From assembly GCF_900100165.1 (NCBI RefSeq), contig NZ_FNEO01000005.1, forward strand, positions 62,001-126,000: 64,000 bases of DNA, given 5' to 3'. The notes beneath the pieces are model-generated. The model saw only the letters and a program-made list of their open reading frames with translations, ran no database searches and was not told where the DNA came from. The position numbers and the translations under genes are program-made. Shown here one piece after another: positions 7,365 to 14,667 of this stretch (the first letter of the stretch is position 1; every line of letters starts with the position of its first letter). This DNA is from Flavobacterium glycines (GTDB taxonomy: Bacteria; Bacteroidota; Bacteroidia; Flavobacteriales; Flavobacteriaceae).

Positions 7365-9791
7365 ATGGACTCTAATCAACAACTAAAAAAACACTTTAGT
7401 TACGGCTACTTGTGCTTATCAATGTTATCTGTTTTTTGGTTAATAAGCATATTCGAAATAGTCGCTAAAACATATACTGGTATCGAAATACCAAACACAG
7501 CTATCACCTTAGTTTACAAACTGATTAATGATTTCTGGACCGTACTTATTATAAGTTTGCTTGGTTTGCCTTTGTATTTTGCTGTAAATTATAAAAGTAA
7601 TCAATGGGCTGATACTCTATTTAAAACACTTTTTACAATAATTGTAATCTGTCAATTTGCTTTAACCAAATACCATCTGACAACCTTAGTTAATCTGGGA
7701 GCTGATTTTCTGGGTTACTCACTTGATGATATGTTTATAACAGTTACTGCATCGGAATCCTTTTCTATACTGTATTTTGTCCCTTTCATTCTCTTTCCTG
7801 TTTTGTTTTGGTCAATTTGTAACTATTACGCTAAAACTTTCACATCAAAAAAAATATACCAAATTTCAGGATTTTTTGCTGTTTTTTGCATTTTAATCAA
7901 ACTCTTTCTAACTGAAGTATCAGAAATTGGATATCAAAATAAACTGGCTTATTTTGCTAACGACATCATTCGTTTTCAAAAAGACAAAAATGAATTTGAC
8001 GCTGCAAATTTAACCTATAAAAATGAATATCCTTTGTTAAAACCTGCATCGGCAACACCTGATGTTTTGGCTCCTTTTTTCAATATTCAGGAAGAAAAAC
8101 CAAATATTGTAATGATTATTGTTGAAGGTTTAGGAGATGAATTTATTGGAAAAAATGCCAACCGAGGCTTCACTCCTTTCCTGGATTCTTTAATCCCAAA
8201 ATCTTTATATTGGGAAAATTTTGTTAGTAATGCAGGACGTACATTTGGTGCCTTACCTTCTATTTTAGGTTCCTTGCCTTATGGCGAAAAAGGTTTTCTG
8301 GAAATGAATCCTTTGCCGGCTCACAGCTCTTTAATTAGTATTTTAAAATCTAATGGATACAATACCGCTTTTTATTGTGGTGATGAATCCAGTTTTGACC
8401 ATCGAATTAATTTTCTGGAATACAACAACATCGATAACATTGTGGATATTAACAAATTTGGCAATAGTTATCAAATGACAAAAAAAGACGAAAAAGGCTT
8501 TTCCTGGGGATATCCTGATGCTGAAATATTCAAAAAAACACTTTCAGAAATGGACATCAAAAAAGGACCTCGTCTGGACGTAATCATGACACTGACTAAT
8601 CATGAGCCTTTTGAATTTCCTGAAAAAGCCGAATATTTGAAAAAAGTTGATTATATCAAAAACACCAACAAATCTCTTGCTCTTTCTTCATCGGAAATCG
8701 ACACCTATAAGGACATTTATGCTTCTTTACTGTATACCGATCATTCGATTCAAACTTTTATAGAATCTTATGCTAAAAGACCGGATTATAAAAATACTAT
8801 TTTTGTAATAACAGGTGACCACCGTTTAATTCCAATTGAACAAAAAGACAAACTTTGTCGTTTTCACGTCCCTTTGTATATCTATAGCCCAATGTTGAAA
8901 AAAACACAATCTTTCAAATCGGTTTCTTCCCACTGGGATATCACTCCTAGTTTGCTTTCGTTTTTAACTAACAATTACAAAATGAACAAACTGGAAAAAA
9001 CAGCCTGGATGAGTTCTGGTTTAGATACGGTAAAGCGTTTTAGAAATATTCATTCAATTCCTATTATGCAAAATAAAGGAGTAATCGATGAACTTATCTA
9101 CAAAGACTATTTGTACTCTAATGGAGAGCTCTATAAAATTGACGCAAATTTTGAAACTAAAAAAATCAGTGATAGCGAGATCCTACAAACTGTTGAAGAA
9201 AATATGCAGGAGGCTAAAAAACTGAACGCCTATTTGACTCAAAAAAATAAAATCATTCCAAAATACCTACAGATTTACAATAAATCTAATTATGAATTTT
9301 CAAAAGAAGAATTAACTTTCATTAAAAAAGAAATTCAGGGATTAAACTCCGACCAAATTTTCTTTAAAGCAAGAGAATTAGCGTTTAACAATCAAAGAAA
9401 AGAAGCCCGTACCTTATGCAACTATGTTTTAAATGATTTACCTAACTATGCCGATGTAAGAACATTAAAAGGCAGAACTTTGGCATGGGACAAAGATTAT
9501 GTAAATGCCGAAAAAGAATTATTAGAAGTTGTCAAAAGAACACCTTATTATTACGACAGCTACCTTGCATTGATGGATATTTACTGGTGGTCAAATCAGG
9601 ATAATAAAGGAATAGCAATTGCTAAAAAAGCTTTGAAAAATGAAATTAAAAATCCGGAATTAGGAATTAAATTAGCCAAAGCTTACCGAAGAACAAATAA
9701 TATCGCCATGGCAAAAAGAGCCGTTGACAGTCTGCTTAAAAAACAGCCTAAAAACAGTGATTTTCTTAAACTTAAAAATGAAATAAAATAA
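7365..9791 (+). CDS. Membrane alkaline-phosphatase-fold transferase (LTA-synthase-like) with C-terminal TPRs
   Basis: An 808-residue protein with about five N-terminal membrane helices (residues about 12-185), an extracytoplasmic sulfatase/phosphotransferase domain (about 235-600) and TPRs (about 650-800). Metal and nucleophile positions resemble lipoteichoic-acid synthase: E254 in VEGLGDEF, T293 in NAGRTFGALPS as the likely nucleophile, and D485-H486 in ITGDHR. A threonine in this position favours a phosphoglycerol- or phosphoethanolamine-type transferase over a sulfatase, which needs Cys or Ser in C/S-x-P-S-R. The TPR block (KARELAFNNQRKEAR) resembles that of the next gene. The stop codon overlaps the next start (TAATG). 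Likely job: decorate the polymer made by the neighbouring glycosyltransferase. Donor and product are unknown. Confidence 0.8.
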   Translation: MDSNQQLKKHFSYGYLCLSMLSVFWLISIFEIVAKTYTGIEIPNTAITLVYKLINDFWTVLIISLLGLPLYFAVNYKSNQWADTLFKTLFTIIVICQFALTKYHLTTLVNLGADFLGYSLDDMFITVTASESFSILYFVPFILFPVLFWSICNYYAKTFTSKKIYQISGFFAVFCILIKLFLTEVSEIGYQNKLAYFANDIIRFQKDKNEFDAANLTYKNEYPLLKPASATPDVLAPFFNIQEEKPNIVMIIVEGLGDEFIGKNANRGFTPFLDSLIPKSLYWENFVSNAGRTFGALPSILGSLPYGEKGFLEMNPLPAHSSLISILKSNGYNTAFYCGDESSFDHRINFLEYNNIDNIVDINKFGNSYQMTKKDEKGFSWGYPDAEIFKKTLSEMDIKKGPRLDVIMTLTNHEPFEFPEKAEYLKKVDYIKNTNKSLALSSSEIDTYKDIYASLLYTDHSIQTFIESYAKRPDYKNTIFVITGDHRLIPIEQKDKLCRFHVPLYIYSPMLKKTQSFKSVSSHWDITPSLLSFLTNNYKMNKLEKTAWMSSGLDTVKRFRNIHSIPIMQNKGVIDELIYKDYLYSNGELYKIDANFETKKISDSEILQTVEENMQEAKKLNAYLTQKNKIIPKYLQIYNKSNYEFSKEELTFIKKEIQGLNSDQIFFKARELAFNNQRKEARTLCNYVLNDLPNYADVRTLKGRTLAWDKDYVNAEKELLEVVKRTPYYYDSYLALMDIYWWSNQDNKGIAIAKKALKNEIKNPELGIKLAKAYRRTNNIAMAKRAVDSLLKKQPKNSDFLKLKNEIK

Positions 9792-11056
9792 TGATAAGTA
9801 AACCAATTATCAAATTAACGATACTTTTCACTTTTTCTTGTCTTGTACAAATACAGGCCCAAGTGAAACCTTATAATGGAAATCCGGATACTTCTTTTGA
9901 AACTGCCCGTAAACTGGCATTCAATCAACAAAGAAAACAAGCTCAGGATACTTTAGTAAATATTTTAACCAAATATCCTAATTATCATGATATCCGTAGT
10001 TTTTTAGCTGCAACCTATTCCTGGGATGGCGATTATAAAAAAGCACGAAAAGAATTTGCCCAGGTAATTGAAAAAGCACCAGAAAACAAAGAAAACTGGA
10101 TTGCCGCCATCAAAAACGAATCTTGGAGCGATGCGCATTATGAAGCATTAGAAATGGCTAATACAGCATTGAAAATTTTCCCAAATGACCCGGAAATTTC
10201 TTTATTAAAAGCAACCGCTTTAAAAAACACTAATAATTCGTTAGAAGCCTTAAGTACTGTTGAAGCAATTATTGCAAAAAACCCCGAAAATCAAAATGCT
10301 AAAGAATTTTTAGAAAGTCTAAACAGTACATTAAGAACGAATACTATTGGTGTTAGAGCCTCCGTAGATATCTATTCCAAAGTATTTGATCCAATGCAAT
10401 ATTATACCATGAGTTATGGTAAACAAACAAAATACGGAAGTATCATCGGAAGAGTTAATTTCAACCGTCGTTTCAACGAAAATGGTGCTCAGCTTGAAGT
10501 CGATATGTATCCTAAAATCACCAAAGGACTATATGCCTATTTGAATGCAGGATATGCTAACAGCTTTATCTTTCCCGACTTTAGATTTGGTGCCGAATTG
10601 TACAAATCTTTACCTCATGGTTTAGAACTTTCAGCCGGTTTCAGATCTTTACAGTACAGCACAACCACTAACATTTATACAGGGTCATTGGGTTGGTACA
10701 CCGGAAACAGCTATTGGTCTTTACGCCCTTATTTCACACCGGGTGATGGTGGAACCAGTACTTCTGCTGCTTTGACTTATAGAAAATACCGCAGTAATTC
10801 CGATAACTACTTAAGCTTTATGTACAGTATGGGAGTTTCACCGGAAGTAAACCAATTCATATTTAATTCAAATGATGCCTCTATTGTACGACTTCAAACA
10901 CAACGTTTTAACATAGGTTATTTTTTCTCAACCAATAATAATAAAAATGCCTGGGGAGCACAATTTGATGTAGCCCATCAGGAAATAAGTTTTAATCCCG
11001 GAAATTATTTCTGGATTTATTCGCTTACTGTTTCCTGGGATTTGAGATTCAAATAA
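9791..11056 (+). CDS. YaiO-like outer-membrane beta-barrel protein with N-terminal TPRs
   Basis: A 421-residue exported protein: signal peptide about 1-24 (CLVQIQAQ), TPRs about 30-175 (FETARKLAFNQQRKQAQ, AATYSWDGDYKKARKEFAQ), then about 185-421 with alternating aromatic strands (GSIIGRVNFNRRF, GLYAYLNAGYANS, GNSYWSLRPYF, YFFSTNNNKNAWGAQF) ending in WDLRFK. This order is that of the YaiO family, which in E. coli is encoded next to a GT2 enzyme. It probably forms the export pore, with its TPRs reaching into the periplasm. It is last in the set and overlaps the preceding gene by one base. The family call comes from layout and sequence style. Confidence 0.8.
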   Translation: MISKPIIKLTILFTFSCLVQIQAQVKPYNGNPDTSFETARKLAFNQQRKQAQDTLVNILTKYPNYHDIRSFLAATYSWDGDYKKARKEFAQVIEKAPENKENWIAAIKNESWSDAHYEALEMANTALKIFPNDPEISLLKATALKNTNNSLEALSTVEAIIAKNPENQNAKEFLESLNSTLRTNTIGVRASVDIYSKVFDPMQYYTMSYGKQTKYGSIIGRVNFNRRFNENGAQLEVDMYPKITKGLYAYLNAGYANSFIFPDFRFGAELYKSLPHGLELSAGFRSLQYSTTTNIYTGSLGWYTGNSYWSLRPYFTPGDGGTSTSAALTYRKYRSNSDNYLSFMYSMGVSPEVNQFIFNSNDASIVRLQTQRFNIGYFFSTNNNKNAWGAQFDVAHQEISFNPGNYFWIYSLTVSWDLRFK

Positions 11057-11075
11057 CAAAACACAAATAATTTTC

Positions 11076-11159
11076 CACAGAGATTCACAAAGAAAACACA
11101 AAATACTACAAAGAGATTATTTTTACAGTTTTAACCATATTTTTTTGTGAATCTCTGTG
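11076..11159. repeat. Intergenic inverted repeat (16-bp arms)
   Basis: CACAGAGATTCACAAA at 11076-11091 is the exact reverse complement of 11144-11159, with 52 AT-rich bases between. It lies downstream of the YaiO-like gene and upstream of the helicase promoter. The second arm is preceded by T6, so it may also terminate transcription. The CACAGAGATTCAC wording resembles dispersed intergenic repeats of flavobacterial genomes. Confidence 0.6.
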
Positions 11160-11218
11160 ATATACTCTGTGAAGCTTTGCGAAATCAGAAAGTATGAAGA
11201 CATTATTTTCAAAAAGAC

Positions 11219-11226
11219 TATCTTTG
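11219..11226 (+). promoter_or_regulatory. Bacteroidota -7 box of the helicase gene
   Basis: TATCTTTG matches TAnnTTTG exactly and ends 17 bases before the ATG at 11244. Transcription would begin near 11232, so an upstream in-frame ATG at 11157 would lie before the transcript start and cannot be used from this promoter. No good -33 TTTG is visible at the right distance. Confidence 0.65.
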
Positions 11227-11243
11227 CACAAAATATACGTTTT

Positions 11244-12593
11244 ATGGCTACTTTCGAGCAATTCAATCTTCCTAAATCATTACAAAAAGCAGTTGATGAA
11301 ATAGGACTTACAACTCCTACTCCTATTCAGGAGAAATCTTTCTCTGTAATTATGTCTGGAAGAGATATGATGGGAATTGCACAAACCGGAACCGGTAAAA
11401 CCTTTGCCTACTTATTACCTTTATTAAAACAATACAAATTCAGTACTACACATACTCCTAAGATTGTTATTTTAGTTCCTACACGTGAACTTGTAGTTCA
11501 GGTAGTAGAAGAAATAGAAAAATTAACGCAATTCATGTCTATTCGAACTATAGGAATTTTTGGTGGTGTGAATATCAATACACAGAAAAAAACGGTTTAT
11601 GAAGGTTCCGACATTCTTGTGGGAACTCCTGGAAGAACAATGGATTTAGCACTGGATAACGTTGTTCGTTTTGAAGACATGCAAAAGCTGGTCATAGACG
11701 AATTTGACGAAATGCTGAATTTAGGTTTCCGCACACAGCTGACCTCTTTATTTGCGATGATGCCAAGAAAACGTCAAAACATATTATTCTCGGCAACAAT
11801 GACCGATGAAGTAGATGCTATTTTGAACGATTATTTCGATTATCCGGAAGAAGTAACGCTGGCCGCTTCAGGAACTCCATTGGAAAAAATCAAACAGATT
11901 ACCTATAACGTTCCGAATTTCAATACCAAAATCAATTTGTTAAAACATTTATTAGCTACAAATGAAGACATGAGTCGTGTGCTGATTTTTGTCAATAACA
12001 AAAAGATTTCCGATATGCTTCACGAACGCATCGAGGAAGATTTTGAAGGGCAATTTGGTTTAATTCATTCTAATAAATCGCAAAATTACCGTTTGAACAC
12101 CATGGCTTCTTTTCAGGAAGGCAGTTTACGCGGATTGATTACTACCGATATTATGGCGAGAGGTTTGGATATTTCTGATATTACTCACGTTATCAATTTT
12201 GAAATGCCTGAGTTTGCCGAGTTATACATGCACCGTATTGGACGTACCGGTCGTGCCGATGCTACGGGAACTGCAATTAGTTTTGTATCACCTCGTGAAG
12301 AAGAAGCAAAAGTAGAAGCCGAAGTCCTAATGGATCTGGAATTAGAAATTGAAGATTTCCCTGAAGAAGTTGCCATTTCTGACAAGTTAATTGGTCCTGA
12401 AAAAGACAGACAGCCTGTTAAGTTTTTAATGAAAAAACCTAAGATAGAAGGCGGAGCGGCTTTTCATGATAAAGCCAAAAAGAATACAAAAGTCAATCTT
12501 GGAGGTCCTTCAAAAACAAAGAAAAAAACACATGGTTCGGTAAATAGAAATATGTTGAAAAACCAAGCTGCTAAAAAGAAAAAGAAGAAATAA
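11244..12593 (+). CDS. DEAD-box ATP-dependent RNA helicase
   Basis: A 449-residue helicase that unwinds short RNA duplexes with ATP. Motifs in order: Q-motif region FEQFNLPKSLQ and PTPIQ, Walker A AQTGTGKT (46-53), PTREL (79-83), GTPGR (127-131), Walker B DEFD (152-155) in place of DEAD, SAT (183-185), ARGLDI, and HRIGRTGR. A basic lysine-rich tail (last about 45 residues, ending in six lysines) probably binds RNA. The start is placed at MATFEQFN because the promoter box lies between it and the upstream ATG and because family members begin here. Likely roles are ribosome assembly or cold-stress RNA remodelling. Monocistronic, followed by a terminator. Confidence 0.93.
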   Translation: MATFEQFNLPKSLQKAVDEIGLTTPTPIQEKSFSVIMSGRDMMGIAQTGTGKTFAYLLPLLKQYKFSTTHTPKIVILVPTRELVVQVVEEIEKLTQFMSIRTIGIFGGVNINTQKKTVYEGSDILVGTPGRTMDLALDNVVRFEDMQKLVIDEFDEMLNLGFRTQLTSLFAMMPRKRQNILFSATMTDEVDAILNDYFDYPEEVTLAASGTPLEKIKQITYNVPNFNTKINLLKHLLATNEDMSRVLIFVNNKKISDMLHERIEEDFEGQFGLIHSNKSQNYRLNTMASFQEGSLRGLITTDIMARGLDISDITHVINFEMPEFAELYMHRIGRTGRADATGTAISFVSPREEEAKVEAEVLMDLELEIEDFPEEVAISDKLIGPEKDRQPVKFLMKKPKIEGGAAFHDKAKKNTKVNLGGPSKTKKKTHGSVNRNMLKNQAAKKKKKK

Positions 12594-12633
12594 ACTGCGG
12601 ATTTAGAAAGCAGTCTTCAATTTGCAGAAAGCA

Positions 12634-12684
12634 AAAAACAGATTTCAGATTAAGGATTAACCTCTCATCTGAAATCTGTTTTTA
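12634..12684. terminator. Bidirectional terminator after the helicase gene
   Basis: AACAGATTTCAGAT pairs with ATCTGAAATCTGTT around a 16-base loop, with T-rich tracts on the right and A-rich tracts on the left. It serves the plus-strand helicase and can stop minus-strand transcription from the facing gene. Confidence 0.85.
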
Positions 12685-12695
12685 TTTAAAAAAAA

Positions 12696-12866
12696 CTAAA
12701 ATCTACCTTCTCCTTTCTGCTGTCTGAAATCGCAGGAACCTTCACACAGTTTCGGATTAAAGTGAGCAGAATTCTCTCTGCCTAAGACAACCTTTATTTC
12801 GTGAATTATAAAATTCCTGCAACGAAAAACTCCGCAAAAGCTTGAAACGATGATTACCTTATTTAT
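12696..12866 (-). other. Open reading frame of 57 codons after a stop codon, no normal start
   Basis: Immediately after the TAA of the minus-strand hypothetical gene, the same frame stays open for 57 codons to a TAG. The peptide includes RCRNFIIHEIKVVLG and HFNPKLCEGSCDF, and it has a balanced composition unlike random AT-rich sequence, with four cysteines in the last 45 residues. There is no ATG, GTG or TTG in the open part. It could be a decayed gene, the lost C-terminus of the upstream gene, a gene with an unusual start, or chance. I do not recognise it. Confidence 0.3.
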
Positions 12867-13388
12867 TTAAAAAGTATTCTCAAGTTTCTGCTTTGATAAG
12901 TTGTAGAGAAAATATTCTTGGTTTGAATAATACCAGTCACCATTACCTAAAATTAAACTCTCTTTCCAAACTCCAAAATAATCATTCGCCTTTTTTTTAT
13001 TCTTAAAGTTTAGCATTCCAACATATATAATCGTATCGTTATTTTGATCTCTAAATCCAGAGTACTGGCGATTATAATTTTTAAACTTCTTTTTGACATT
13101 CATTGGGTTTTTAAAACTATTGACATCATAATCGCTTTTAAAATGGTTTAATTCATTTCGTTTATAAATGTAATAGTTTGTTTGAATATATTTTTCAGCT
13201 TCAATAGCTTCACTAATATTTACTCTATATTTCGTTGAAAATTTATTATTTGCAAATAAGAAAGGCCAATTTTCGTAATCGTTGATTAATATTCCTTTTG
13301 CATTGTAAAATTCTTTCAGCTCAAATTCTGATTGTTGAATATTTACAAGGTTAAAAATCAATAGGAAAATAGTGCTTATTGTTTTCAT
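12867..13388 (-). CDS. Hypothetical exported protein
   Basis: A 173-residue protein of unknown function. The first 18 residues (KTISTIFLLIFNLVNI) look like a signal peptide but without a clean cleavage site. The mature part is rich in Asn, Tyr, Phe and Lys (NYYIYKRNELNHF, KKKFKNYNRQYSGF, GNGDWYYSNQEYFLYN), typical of low-GC lineage-specific genes. No domain, metal site or membrane span is visible. It is transcribed toward the helicase terminator and lies 37 bases downstream of the lactonase gene on the same strand, so it may share that transcript. It may be a real but narrow-range gene. Confidence 0.55.
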   Translation of the reverse strand: MKTISTIFLLIFNLVNIQQSEFELKEFYNAKGILINDYENWPFLFANNKFSTKYRVNISEAIEAEKYIQTNYYIYKRNELNHFKSDYDVNSFKNPMNVKKKFKNYNRQYSGFRDQNNDTIIYVGMLNFKNKKKANDYFGVWKESLILGNGDWYYSNQEYFLYNLSKQKLENTF

Positions 13389-13425
13389 ATGTCCTCGATT
13401 TATTTTGAAATATCAGGTAACTGTT

Positions 13426-14535
13426 TTACTTCTCTGTAAAAACCAAACAAACCGGAGCACACAATTCGATTCTTTTTCCGGTATCAGTCAATGCTCCTGT
13501 TTCTTTATTACGTTTAAAAACAACCACATTATTAGTATACTGATGTCCCACTAACAAGAAATTACCCGTTGGGTCAATCGCAAAATTACGAGGACCATCG
13601 CCCAAAGAGCTTGTTCTGGAAGCCAATGCTAATTTACCGTCTTTCAAAATTTTAAAACAACTAATCGTATTGGCTTCTTTTCTGTTGGTAGCATACAGAA
13701 AACGTTGGTCTGGTGAAATATGGATATCAGCTGCTGTAGAAGTTCCCTTAAAATCAGGGGCAAGCACAGTAGTTTCCTGAACCAATACTAATTTTCCTTT
13801 GTTATAATTAAATACAGATAAAGTTCCGTCTAATTCCTGTAATAAATACAGTTGTTGCCCGTTTTTGCTAAAAGCAAAATGTCTTGGACCACTCCCCGCT
13901 TTTACCTTGATACTGTCTTTAAGTTCCAAGGGTTTTGCTACTTTAGGGTTATATTGATACAAATACATTTTATCAGTTCCTAAATCGGTTGCCAAAACAA
14001 ACTGATGATCAGGAGAGAATTGTACCGAATGCACATGCGATTTTTCCTGACGGGCAGGATTAATTCCTTTTCCTGAATGCTTTATAAGCTGCTTTAATTC
14101 CGTAAGACTTCCGTTTTTATTTTTCCCAAAAACAGCCACACTTCCTCCTGTATAATTAGCCGTTATGACATTTTTATCATCATTGATTATATAACAAGGC
14201 CCGGGATTATGTATTTCCTGTTTATTTACAAATTCAATTTTAGCATTTGAAGTGTCATATTTAAAAGCGCTCACCGTACTTTTAGGTCCGTCTTCATTAA
14301 CCGAATAAATAAAATCGTTGTTTTTTGAAACACTTACAAAACTAGGGTTGATTACATTTTCAGTTGAAGATTTAAATTGAAAATCCCCGGTTTCAGCATT
14401 AAAATCATAGACATAAATCCCTTTGCTTTCACAACTTTTTGTATAAGTTCCAATAATCAGGTTAAACTTTTTCTCTTGTGCCTGAATGCAAATACAGGAT
14501 AATAATAGTAATGTAATGAGGATGTTTTTTTTCAT
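13426..14535 (-). CDS. Exported lactonase family beta-propeller protein (6-phosphogluconolactonase-like)
   Basis: A 369-residue protein with signal peptide MKKNILITLLLLSCICIQAQ followed by NLIIGTYT, the entry strand of the YbhE/Pgl-type seven-bladed propeller. Blade signatures recur: NPSFVSVSKNNDFIYSVNE, HVHSVQFSPDHQFVLATDLGTDK, GPRHFAFSKNGQQLYLLQEL, ISPDQRFLYATNR, GPRNFAIDPTGNFLLVGHQ. Family members hydrolyse 6-phosphogluconolactone in the cytosol, but this one is exported, so the natural substrate is probably another sugar lactone. An ATG 18 codons upstream is in frame, but it would put the signal peptide inside the protein. I therefore start at the MKKN methionine. Confidence 0.85.
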   Translation of the reverse strand: MKKNILITLLLLSCICIQAQEKKFNLIIGTYTKSCESKGIYVYDFNAETGDFQFKSSTENVINPSFVSVSKNNDFIYSVNEDGPKSTVSAFKYDTSNAKIEFVNKQEIHNPGPCYIINDDKNVITANYTGGSVAVFGKNKNGSLTELKQLIKHSGKGINPARQEKSHVHSVQFSPDHQFVLATDLGTDKMYLYQYNPKVAKPLELKDSIKVKAGSGPRHFAFSKNGQQLYLLQELDGTLSVFNYNKGKLVLVQETTVLAPDFKGTSTAADIHISPDQRFLYATNRKEANTISCFKILKDGKLALASRTSSLGDGPRNFAIDPTGNFLLVGHQYTNNVVVFKRNKETGALTDTGKRIELCAPVCLVFTEK

Positions 14536-14634
14536 TTCTTTTGTTTTTAGAGCTTTGCTAAAATACATATTAAAATCATACCATTTCACATTGAAAAAAC
14601 ATGCTTATCTACATCGTTAGTAGGTACAAATTTG

Positions 14635-14642
14635 TATTTTTG
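14635..14642 (+). promoter_or_regulatory. -7 box of the BatA-like / dihydroorotase-like operon
   Basis: TATTTTTG matches TAnnTTTG and lies 25 bases before the ATG. A poor -33 element (GTTAG near 14615) is present. It would drive the four closely spaced plus-strand genes from 14668 to 18849. Confidence 0.5.
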
Positions 14643-14667
14643 AGTACTAAATTAACCCAAAACAAGA

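Noticed and set aside
7365..9791. The alkaline-phosphatase-fold protein as a true sulfatase
   Set aside because: The formylglycine motif C/S-x-P-S-R is absent; a threonine in the GRT motif occupies the nucleophile position.
11157..11243. In-frame 29-codon N-terminal extension of the DEAD-box helicase
   Set aside because: The -7 box TATCTTTG lies inside it and the family N-terminus begins at the ATG at 11244.
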